Part shown: positions 48,272-55,625 of the stretch, one piece after another
Layout: every line of letters begins with the position of its first letter
Numbering within the stretch: the stretch's first letter is position 1
NCBI GenBank assembly: GCA_016938675.1
Contig: JAFGUF010000027.1
Location: forward strand, 1 to 64,000
Length of the DNA: 64,000 nt
Direction: 5' to 3'
Source: Clostridia bacterium
Lineage (GTDB): Bacteria; Bacillota; Clostridia; Christensenellales; UMGS416
Notes under the pieces: model-generated
Database searches by the model: none
What the model saw: the letters and a program-made list of their open reading frames with translations, nothing else
Told to the model about the DNA's origin: nothing
Translations under genes and position numbers: made by a program

Positions 48272-50513
48272 TTTCTCTTTAATTCTTGGCAGTGTGCTTC
48301 TGGCTCTTATTCTGATTATTATGCTTTTTCCGCAGTTATTTTCGGGGAAAAGCCCCTATACTCTAGAGCAGCTACGCTTTCTCGTAGTTGATGACAAATT
48401 AGAGATTGAATTAGCTCCCCATCCACCCTCAGATGACTTCCCGCTTGGAAGTGACGATTACGGCAGAGACATATACAGCAGAATTATATATGGTACGCGT
48501 CTGACAATTTCCTTAGGAATATTAATTGCTCTCGGCAGATTCCTGCTTGCTGTTCCTATGGCTTTGAGTGCAGGATTCGGGAATGAAACAAGTAAGTCGA
48601 TAATTAAGCAGTTTAATACGGTTTTTTCTGCTATCCCTGCTATATTGATAAGCATTATTGTTCTGAGTCTGGATTTTTTCTCCGGGCTTAATAAATCCGC
48701 GTCTATTTTATCATTCGTAGTAGTGCTCTCTATTGTGGGCTGGGCGAACATAGGCGATGTTATTCATGAAAGGGTAACTTTAATTAACAAGCAAAGCTTC
48801 ATAACCGCGGAAACGGCCATAGGAAAAAGGAAACTAAAAATAGCTACCGAGAATGTTATCCCACATCTTGCACCAGAGCTTATTGTGCTGTTTTTCATGG
48901 AAATTGCAAGAGCTTTATCCATGCTTATGCAGCTCGGCATATTCAGCATATTTATTGGAAACCTTAAAATAATTATTGACAGCGACAACGGCACATTAGT
49001 ATTTGCAAACGTCAGCTTTGAGCCTGAATGGGCAAGTATGCTGGGCTCATCCAGAAATATGCTTCACGCTGCTCCGTGGGCTCTTCTTTATCCGGCGCTC
49101 GCCTTTTTTATCAGCGTGCTTGCGTTCAATCTCTTCGGAGAAGGCTTAAGAAGCAGCATGCAAAAAAAAGATTCCGCTGTTATACCCTTTATCAGGAAGC
49201 TAATCTCCTTCAATCTTATAAAATCATTCAAAACTTCTGCAACAAGCGCCAAAATCAAGCTAGCAGTATTTATCATTCTCCTCGGAGGAATAATTGCTGT
49301 CCAAAGCATATTCAGCAATGCCAAGTATAATTTTGAAATAGAAAATCCAGTTGATCTGCGTAGCGAACAGGCCATAATAAGCACTGTTGAAGCAGATGAA
49401 GCTGCAGAAGCAATTATAGACAAAATGAAGGAGTTAAATATAGAACCCCTTTATGAAGAAGGATATATGCAGGAATACGATATAGACAAGACCTGCATAA
49501 ACACGGCCCAGAGCTTTGTAATACATTCTGGTAATACTTCATTGGAATTTGAAGCTAACAAAGATTACTCTTTTATATCTACTGGCAGTTTTAACTATAC
49601 AGCTCCTGTTTATGACGCTTCTAAAGACGACTTGTACAGTCTATCTGAATTTTCAAAGTTTGATGATAAATTCGTTATGATCAACAAAAGCTACTATTCA
49701 GATTCATATATTAATTATATTTTAAGCCAGATTGACCTTTACTCCTCAGCGAAAGGCGTGTTTCTATACACTAGGGAAGACAGAGAAATTGAAAACTATA
49801 TTTTGAACAGATCCGATGATATGTTTATCCTGAATATATCAAACACTTTGTCAGATACCATAAAAGACAACATTGATGAAAATATTACTGTCTCAGCTGA
49901 AATAAAGAATCTAGGTACATCAGGAAACAACTTAATCGGAATATACCACGGGGAAGGCGCGCTTGCAGAGGAAGCAATACTCATTGGCATGCGCTATAAC
50001 TATCTTGATAAAGATGGGAAGGACATCCTTAATTTCAATCTGGAACTTATGCGCAGACTCTGCATTTCCTTTGAAAATAAGCGCTCTATTATTTTCCTTT
50101 TTGTGGACGGTACATTAAATCCAATACAGAACGGCATTTACGCTTTGGCTCAAGACTTCCCCTATACTTCATCCAAGGTAAATGTTTTCATTGACTTGAC
50201 CGGGCTTAATTCCGCTGATTTTGATGAAGTTGCTTTCAGTTCAGCGCAGGCGCCGTTCACGCGCCAGTTTGCCTGGAGCGTAGCGCATCAGCTGGAAAGC
50301 AGCTTTGAAAAGGAACGAATTGAAACAGCAGAGCTTGCAACAGTATACTCAAACGGAGAATATATATTCACTGAAGATCCAGAGAAAAACACTCTTTTCT
50401 GGGAAAGAGGCATAGCAACTATTGTAATAAACACGGAAAAAGGCGGCAGCCGTCATAACATATCGGATATAGGCAGAATATTGCTTGAAGTAATCAATAA
50501 AAATAATTACTAG
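48258..50513 (+). CDS. Fusion: DppC-type ABC permease with degenerate M28-peptidase-like ectodomain
   Basis: Membrane protein of 751 residues, the mirror image of its upstream neighbour. Residues 1-300 are a DppC-like permease, with the family motif FPLGSDDYGRDIYSRIIYG (61-79) and a coupling loop around TAETAIGKRKLKI (183-195). An additional membrane helix (about 334-351) is followed by an ectodomain (about 365-751). Its last 200 residues align with an M28 core: NLIGIYHG, then ILIGMRYNY where HYD is expected (R579), FVDGTLN where the Glu-Glu pair is expected (T619-L620), and IDLTGLN with Thr in place of the ligand Asp. Only a His near the end (H733) might be kept. Enzyme activity is not expected. 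Ribosome site AAGGAGG lies inside the upstream gene. Confidence 0.87.
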   Translation: MKRPNFSLILGSVLLALILIIMLFPQLFSGKSPYTLEQLRFLVVDDKLEIELAPHPPSDDFPLGSDDYGRDIYSRIIYGTRLTISLGILIALGRFLLAVPMALSAGFGNETSKSIIKQFNTVFSAIPAILISIIVLSLDFFSGLNKSASILSFVVVLSIVGWANIGDVIHERVTLINKQSFITAETAIGKRKLKIATENVIPHLAPELIVLFFMEIARALSMLMQLGIFSIFIGNLKIIIDSDNGTLVFANVSFEPEWASMLGSSRNMLHAAPWALLYPALAFFISVLAFNLFGEGLRSSMQKKDSAVIPFIRKLISFNLIKSFKTSATSAKIKLAVFIILLGGIIAVQSIFSNAKYNFEIENPVDLRSEQAIISTVEADEAAEAIIDKMKELNIEPLYEEGYMQEYDIDKTCINTAQSFVIHSGNTSLEFEANKDYSFISTGSFNYTAPVYDASKDDLYSLSEFSKFDDKFVMINKSYYSDSYINYILSQIDLYSSAKGVFLYTREDREIENYILNRSDDMFILNISNTLSDTIKDNIDENITVSAEIKNLGTSGNNLIGIYHGEGALAEEAILIGMRYNYLDKDGKDILNFNLELMRRLCISFENKRSIIFLFVDGTLNPIQNGIYALAQDFPYTSSKVNVFIDLTGLNSADFDEVAFSSAQAPFTRQFAWSVAHQLESSFEKERIETAELATVYSNGEYIFTEDPEKNTLFWERGIATIVINTEKGGSRHNISDIGRILLEVINKNNY

Positions 50514-50541
50514 TTACATCTAACATTCAGGCGAAAGGAGA

Positions 50542-50583
50542 ATGAGCAGGCTAAAATCTAAATGTTTTTATCTGCTTTCATAA
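50542..50583 (+). CDS. Possible 13-residue leader minicistron before the first ATPase gene
   Basis: A strong AAAGGAG precedes ATG AGC AGG; the frame encodes MSRLKSKCFYLLS and ends with TAA one base before the ATG of the ATPase gene. That ATPase start has no Shine-Dalgarno sequence of its own at a usable distance. The layout suggests that ribosomes translate this short frame and restart on the ATPase gene. It is too short to judge by composition. Confidence 0.4.
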   Translation: MSRLKSKCFYLLS

Positions 50584-50584
50584 A

Positions 50585-51538
50585 ATGAAAAAACCGCTTA
50601 TTAAAGTAAAAGATTTAAAAGTATCTTTCTATAACAATAACAAAGCAGTCGAGGTAATCCGCGGCTTTGATATTGATGTATGGGAAGGTGAAATTGTAGG
50701 GATTCTTGGCGAATCCGGCAGCGGAAAAACTGTTTCTTCCACAAGTATTCTGCATATGATGGAAAAAAACGAAGGAATTATAACATCCGGTGAGATTCTG
50801 TACAATAAAAAAGACCTAGCTACGTTAAGTGAAAAGCAAATGAATACTATACGCGGAAGAAAAATAGCGTATGTTTTTCAGAATCCGGCACAGGCGCTAA
50901 GCCCATACAAAAAAATAGGCCGTCAGTTTAAAAATCTTCTAAAAAACCATAACCTTAAATATAGCTCTGCTGCCGTGCAGTCCGCCTTGGAAGAGGTAGG
51001 CATAAAAGATGCCGAAACAGTTCTGAATATGTATCCTTTTCAGCTAAGCGGCGGGCAGAACCAACGGATAATGATAGCTCTGAGCATAATAACAAAACCT
51101 GATCTTCTGATTGCTGATGAGCCTACTAGCTCTATAGATACCTCCCTTATAAAGAAAGTTCTAGATTTATTCAGGGACATTAATAAAAAATACAATATGT
51201 CAATGATAATTATTACTCATGATTTCAATGTAGCGAAATATATCTGCAATCGTCTTGTAATAATGTACGGCGGACTAGTGGTGGAAACTGGCGATATTAA
51301 TAGCATTCTTAATAATCCGTTGCATCCATATACTGAGGAATTAATTAAATGTGCTTATTCGTTGGATAACTATAAAGACTCCCTTTATTCGCTGGAAGGC
51401 GCTCCGCCTACGCCATATGAATTCAAGGACGAATGCCCATTTTACAGCAGATGCAAAATACGAGAAGATGAATGCAGACAGGCAATACCATACATGAAAG
51501 AAATAGAAGGCAGACAGGTAAGATGTCTGAAAAGGTGA
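50585..51538 (+). CDS. OppD/DppD-type ABC transporter ATPase
   Basis: Cytoplasmic ATPase of the peptide/nickel importer group, 317 residues. Walker A GESGSGKT, Q-loop in FQNPAQALSPYKK, signature LSGGQNQR, Walker B LLIADEPTSSID and H-loop ITHD are all present, so it should hydrolyse ATP. The C-terminal oligopeptide-type domain has CPFYSRC and, near the end, C-x(n)-C in DECRQAIPY and VRCLKR, the cysteine set that binds an iron-sulfur cluster in some OppD/DppD proteins. It is the third gene of the transporter operon, and its natural partners are the two fusion permeases. Start codon context is weak; see the minicistron upstream. Confidence 0.9.
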   Translation: MKKPLIKVKDLKVSFYNNNKAVEVIRGFDIDVWEGEIVGILGESGSGKTVSSTSILHMMEKNEGIITSGEILYNKKDLATLSEKQMNTIRGRKIAYVFQNPAQALSPYKKIGRQFKNLLKNHNLKYSSAAVQSALEEVGIKDAETVLNMYPFQLSGGQNQRIMIALSIITKPDLLIADEPTSSIDTSLIKKVLDLFRDINKKYNMSMIIITHDFNVAKYICNRLVIMYGGLVVETGDINSILNNPLHPYTEELIKCAYSLDNYKDSLYSLEGAPPTPYEFKDECPFYSRCKIREDECRQAIPYMKEIEGRQVRCLKR

Positions 51539-51543
51539 TAGAA

Positions 51544-52323
51544 ATGACAGGCACTATACTTTCAGTAAAAAACTTATCCAAGCATTTTATTATAAAGAAT
51601 AATGTTTTTTCACAAAAGAAAATAATTAACGCTGTAAATGATATATCCTTTGATATACTTCCGAATGAGTCGATGGGGCTAATTGGAGAAAGCGGCAGCG
51701 GAAAGAGCACAACCGCCAACTTAGTGCTCCGGCTTCTGGAGCCTACAAGAGGAGAAATCATGCTGTTTGGCAAAAATATCGCTGATATCAACTACAAAGA
51801 AATGCGAATTTTAAGAAAAGATATTCAGATCATATTCCAGCATACCTTCTCCGCGCTTGACCCTAAAATGACTGTTGATGAGCTGCTAAAAGAACCTCTC
51901 ATTATCCATAATATCGTCCCTGTACAAGAGCTGGATAAAGAAGTCGATCGGTTACTTAATATGGTCGGGCTGCCTGCAGGAGAAAAGATAAAGTTTCCTC
52001 AGCAGCTAAGCGGCGGTCAGAACCAGCGGGTAATCATCGCAAGAGCTATAGCCACGCGCCCAAAGATCATAGTATGCGACGAGCCCGTTTCATCCCTTGA
52101 TGTTTCCGTTCAGGGTCAGATACTAAATCTGCTGATAAAATTGAAAGAAGAATTGAACCTGACATATCTTTTTATTTCTCACGACCTCAAAGTCGTCCGA
52201 TTGATGTGCGAGAAAACAGCCGTAATGCATGAAGGCAAAATTGTAGAAATCGGGAAATCTTCGGAAGTCCTTTTTAATCCAAAGCATGAATATACAAGGA
52301 AGCTGCTGGACGCAGAGCTTTAG
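51544..52323 (+). CDS. OppF/DppF-type ABC transporter ATPase, short form
   Basis: Second ATPase of the operon, 259 residues. It has Walker A GESGSGKST, Q-loop FQHTFSALDPKM, signature LSGGQNQR, Walker B IIVCDEPVSSLD and H-loop ISHD. It ends after the basic nucleotide-binding domain and lacks the C-terminal oligopeptide domain found in many OppF proteins. I start it at ATG 51544, five bases after the OppD-type stop and preceded by AAGGTGAT; a longer in-frame reading from 51472 would overlap the upstream gene by 67 bases. Together with the OppD-type protein it makes the heterodimeric motor. No substrate-binding protein gene follows. Confidence 0.9.
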   Translation: MTGTILSVKNLSKHFIIKNNVFSQKKIINAVNDISFDILPNESMGLIGESGSGKSTTANLVLRLLEPTRGEIMLFGKNIADINYKEMRILRKDIQIIFQHTFSALDPKMTVDELLKEPLIIHNIVPVQELDKEVDRLLNMVGLPAGEKIKFPQQLSGGQNQRVIIARAIATRPKIIVCDEPVSSLDVSVQGQILNLLIKLKEELNLTYLFISHDLKVVRLMCEKTAVMHEGKIVEIGKSSEVLFNPKHEYTRKLLDAEL

Positions 52324-52387
52324 AGCAGATATAGCACTCGTTTAATAAATATACAGAAAAAAATAAACAAAAACTCAAAAACTTAAC

Positions 52388-52416
52388 TTGACTTTAAATG
52401 AATGTTCATTTATTAT
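52388..52416 (+). promoter_or_regulatory. tetR promoter with internal operator
   Basis: -35 TTGACT (52388-52393), 17 bp, -10 TATTAT (52411-52416). The spacer is filled by the perfect dyad TAAATGAA-TG-TTCATTTA (52395-52412). A regulator bound there would block polymerase, so autorepression by the TetR protein encoded 34 bases downstream is the simple reading. Confidence 0.8.
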
Positions 52417-52449
52417 AGACTTACGATGGATAAGCTTTAAGGATACTTT

Positions 52450-53013
52450 ATGAGAAAAAAAGACGACGAAAAGCGCAACAGCATTAAAAGAGCTGTTGTT
52501 GAAATCATTTTGGAGCAGGGCATGAATGGGGCTTCTATATCCAAAATTGCGAAATACGCCGGAGTATCCCCTGCAACTGTGTATATCTATTATGAAAATA
52601 AGGATGAAATGCTCAGGGATATATATAATGAATACGCCGAGGACATTTTTTCTCATCTATTACATCAGCTTGATTCCCATATGTCCGGAGAGCAATTCAT
52701 TGACAGCCTAATAAGAGAATACTATTCTTATATAACAAGCAATGAAGAAAAGTATCATTTTGTTGAACAATTTGATTTCTGTCCTAAGCTAAAAAAAGGC
52801 TGCCACAGCGTATCAGGACCCGACAAGTTGGATGAGATGCTGGAAGAATACATAAGACATGGCGAAATACGATCCTACGATACCAAAAATATCTGGGGAA
52901 TGCTATTTTATCCCGTTAAAGCAATAGCAAACAAACCCTGCGGATATGAGCAGACGCCGGAAGAGCAGCTAGATGAAATGATAAAAATCATTCAAAAAGC
53001 GTTGCTTGCATAG
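52450..53013 (+). CDS. TetR/AcrR-family transcriptional regulator
   Basis: Repressor-type DNA-binding protein of 187 residues. The N-terminal helix-turn-helix is typical of the family: AVVEIILEQGMNGASISKIAKYAGVSPATVYIYYENKDE spans the conserved 'GVSxxTxYxYFxxKdeL' block (helix 3 VSPATVYIYY). The C-terminal 130 residues should bind an unknown ligand and mediate dimerisation; they include CPKLKKGC. An 18-bp dyad operator lies in its own promoter, and a near-identical site lies between this gene and lon. It is not clearly part of the transporter operon, whose last stop is 127 bases upstream. Confidence 0.92.
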   Translation: MRKKDDEKRNSIKRAVVEIILEQGMNGASISKIAKYAGVSPATVYIYYENKDEMLRDIYNEYAEDIFSHLLHQLDSHMSGEQFIDSLIREYYSYITSNEEKYHFVEQFDFCPKLKKGCHSVSGPDKLDEMLEEYIRHGEIRSYDTKNIWGMLFYPVKAIANKPCGYEQTPEEQLDEMIKIIQKALLA

Positions 53014-53028
53014 TTTTGAATACTTCAG

Positions 53029-53044
53029 GTGAGATTATTCTCAC
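53029..53044. repeat. Perfect dyad between tetR and lon
   Basis: GTGAGA-TTAT-TCTCAC, immediately upstream of a TATAAT box (53047-53052). It could be a weak terminator stem for tetR (only TTT follows) or an operator for the lon promoter. Confidence 0.5.
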
Positions 53045-53046
53045 TT

Positions 53047-53081
53047 TATAATATCACTTTAAATAAACGAATGTTCATTTA
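53047..53081 (+). promoter_or_regulatory. lon promoter -10 box and TetR-type operator
   Basis: -10 TATAAT (53047-53052) with a poor -35 (TTCAGG at 53024-53029, 17 bp). Twelve bases after the -10, the 18-bp site TAAACGAA-TG-TTCATTTA (53064-53081) differs by one base from the operator in the tetR promoter. It would cover the transcription start or the first bases of lon mRNA. The lon start is 43 bases further on. Confidence 0.65.
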
Positions 53082-53123
53082 AAGGAAAATTTACAAGGGT
53101 AAATAACCGGAAAGGAAATAATT

Positions 53124-55475
53124 ATGATTATACCAATTTACGATTTAGCATTGCTGCCTAATATGCACTATGTGCTCAAAATAAAGAACATTAATAAAGA
53201 AGAGTTACATGATAGAGTAGAAAACGGCGAAAAAATCGTCGCGCTTCCTATGAAAAACAAGAAGCTCCCTCCTTTAAACGCGCAGGATTTTTATAAAATC
53301 GGAGCACTCCTGCATGTAGATGAAATAAAGAATGTATCAGATGGGGTGTCTGTAAGTATAGTTGTAGTCAACTTTGCACAGGTTTCTAATCTGGAATATG
53401 ATGGCTCACACTTGACTGGTGAAGTAAAAATAATTGAAGACAATATAGACATTGACTCCACAGAACAGAATGAAATGCTCAACTACATCAAAAATATTTC
53501 AAACGACCTTGCCTCCCGCATGACAAATGTAGATGAGGTTCTTAAGATGCTCAATGAGTTCAATGATTTGAATAAACTGATGGGCTTTGTAACACAGGGG
53601 ATGAACATAAGCAGCACGGAAAAGTACAAGCTGATGGAGACAATCTCACTAAAGGAACGTACCTTGATTTTTATTGATTATCTTCTGCGCTTCAAAGAAG
53701 CTCTTCAGGTTCAGATAGAGTTGGCGGAGCACTTCAGCGAAAAAGCCAACAAAAACTATCGCGAGGCTGCACTTCGTGAGCAGCTCCGGATTATTCAGGA
53801 GGAGCTCAACGAAAACCAGACATCCGGAGACAAGAAAAAGAAAGATTACAGGACAAGAGTGGAAGAGTCCGCCATGCCTGATGACATTAAATCAGCTGTT
53901 TTAGAAGAAGTGGACAAGTTCGAAAGCCAGCAGCCATCCAGCGCAGACTACAATGTAATCAGGAATTATCTTGATTTCGTGCTAGACTTGCCATGGAGTG
54001 CAGATGATGAGGACGAAAACATCTCAATAACAGAAGCAAGAAGGGTGCTTAACGAGAATCATTACGGGCTCAACAAGGTGAAAGAAAGAATTATACAGCA
54101 TCTTGCGGTAATGCAGCTGAGGAAAAATAAAAAAGGCTCAATCCTGCTGCTTGTCGGCCCTCCAGGAACGGGCAAAACCAGTCTTGGAAAGAGCATTGCG
54201 GAAGCATTGAACAGAGAATATGTAAGAATCAGCCTGGGCGGAGTTCGCGACGAAGCACAGATACGCGGACACAGAAGGACGTATGTAGGTGCATTGCCCG
54301 GCAGAATACTGAAGGCAATGAAAGACGCTGGAACAGTTAACCCAGTAATGGTGCTGGATGAAGTGGACAAGCTAATGGTAGCCTACAGCGGAGACCCCGC
54401 CAGTGCTCTGCTTGAAGTATTAGACCCTGAGCAGAACAATACCTTCACGGATAATTATCTGGACCTTCCATACGATTTATCCAATGTGTTTTTTGTAACA
54501 ACAGCAAACTCAATAGAGAACATTCCTGCTCCGCTTCTTGACCGTATGGAAGTAATACATATTTCAAGCTATACAGCGACTGAAAAGTTCCACATAGCTA
54601 AGGAGCATCTCATAAGGAAGTCTCTTGATGAGCACGGACTCACCAAAGAAGACATACAAATAGAGGATGAAACCTTAAAGAAAATTATCGCGGAATACAC
54701 TATGGAGGCTGGCGTACGCGGGCTTAAAAAGCAGATTGATACTCTATCAAGAGTTACAGCGGAAAAGGTTATTGAAAACGCTGATGAAAGACCGTTCATC
54801 ATTAAGCCGGATGATCTGGCGGACATGCTGGGCAGTAAGATATCGCGCCATGAAATAGCACAGGAGCAGAACCCTCCGGGAGTGGTAACAGGCCTCGCCT
54901 GGACCCCTGTTGGCGGCGAAATACTCTTTATCGAGGCAACCGATATCCCTGGAAAAGGCGGAATAACCTTGACTGGAAAGCTAGGCGACGTTATGCAGGA
55001 ATCTGCCAAAATCGCGCTTAGCCTGCTTAAATCCAGATTGCCTGTAAATGCCGTTTCATTCAAGGACAAGGATATCCATATCCACGTTCCTTCAGGTGCG
55101 GTACCTAAGGACGGGCCTTCTGCCGGAATAGCTTTGTTTTCTTCTCTTGCTTCACTGGTCACAGGCATTCCTGTAAACGGAAAAATAGCAATGACCGGAG
55201 AGGTGTCTCTCCGCGGAGTGGTGATGCCAATCGGCGGATTGAAGGAGAAGCTCATTGCAGCTCACAGGGCAGGCATAACCAAGGCGCTGATACCTGTAGA
55301 CAACGAAATCGACCTAAAAGAAGTACCGGATGAGGTAAAGGCTGATCTGGAAATCACTCCAGTTGAAACTATTGAAGACGTACTCAGAGAAACCCTTAAT
55401 ATACGGCTTCCGAAAATTGATGCAGTATCTTGGGCAAATCAGGACGACAAAAACAAGTACTTCTTACCTAAGTAA
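53124..55475 (+). CDS. lon: ATP-dependent protease Lon
   Basis: Cytoplasmic AAA+ protease that degrades damaged and regulatory proteins, 783 residues. The N-terminal substrate-binding domain starts IIPIYDLALLPNMHYVL; a coiled segment leads to the AAA+ module with Walker A GPPGTGKTS, Walker B VMVLDEVDK and the sensor region. The C-terminal protease domain has the catalytic Ser in PKDGPSAGIA and the Lys in GGLKEKLIAAHRAG. Length is typical for LonA. Ribosome site AAAGGAAA. Unusually, a TetR-type operator, rather than a CtsR or CIRCE-type site, lies in its promoter. It ends with a clear terminator. Confidence 0.95.
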   Translation: MIIPIYDLALLPNMHYVLKIKNINKEELHDRVENGEKIVALPMKNKKLPPLNAQDFYKIGALLHVDEIKNVSDGVSVSIVVVNFAQVSNLEYDGSHLTGEVKIIEDNIDIDSTEQNEMLNYIKNISNDLASRMTNVDEVLKMLNEFNDLNKLMGFVTQGMNISSTEKYKLMETISLKERTLIFIDYLLRFKEALQVQIELAEHFSEKANKNYREAALREQLRIIQEELNENQTSGDKKKKDYRTRVEESAMPDDIKSAVLEEVDKFESQQPSSADYNVIRNYLDFVLDLPWSADDEDENISITEARRVLNENHYGLNKVKERIIQHLAVMQLRKNKKGSILLLVGPPGTGKTSLGKSIAEALNREYVRISLGGVRDEAQIRGHRRTYVGALPGRILKAMKDAGTVNPVMVLDEVDKLMVAYSGDPASALLEVLDPEQNNTFTDNYLDLPYDLSNVFFVTTANSIENIPAPLLDRMEVIHISSYTATEKFHIAKEHLIRKSLDEHGLTKEDIQIEDETLKKIIAEYTMEAGVRGLKKQIDTLSRVTAEKVIENADERPFIIKPDDLADMLGSKISRHEIAQEQNPPGVVTGLAWTPVGGEILFIEATDIPGKGGITLTGKLGDVMQESAKIALSLLKSRLPVNAVSFKDKDIHIHVPSGAVPKDGPSAGIALFSSLASLVTGIPVNGKIAMTGEVSLRGVVMPIGGLKEKLIAAHRAGITKALIPVDNEIDLKEVPDEVKADLEITPVETIEDVLRETLNIRLPKIDAVSWANQDDKNKYFLPK

Positions 55476-55498
55476 GAAGATTAAAATAAACCTTCCTT

Positions 55499-55524
55499 AA
55501 AAGGAGCAGTTAACTGCTCCTTTT
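55499..55524 (+). terminator. Terminator of lon
   Basis: Perfect palindrome AAAAGGAGCAG-TTAA-CTGCTCCTTTT, 24 bases after the lon stop. Confidence 0.92.
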
Positions 55525-55531
55525 AAATATT

Positions 55532-55578
55532 ATTGGCTCTTAATAATATCATTTATATTGGCCCTTTTCAGAACCAAT
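55532..55578 (+). promoter_or_regulatory. Probable MocR-type operator
   Basis: Direct repeats ATTGGCTCTT (55532-55541) and ATTGGCCCTT (55557-55566), 25 bases apart, plus CCAAT (55574-55578), which makes an inverted repeat with the second ATTGG. MocR regulators are known to bind direct repeats of this general kind near their own promoters. Confidence 0.5.
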
Positions 55579-55625
55579 TATTTTTGTTATTATTATTACA
55601 GTTACTTCAAGGAGGCATCATATAT

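Noticed and set aside
52324-52449. tetR as fifth gene of the ABC transporter operon
   Set aside because: It has its own consensus promoter with an internal operator, 64 bases after the last ATPase gene, and no matching operator is found upstream of the transporter.
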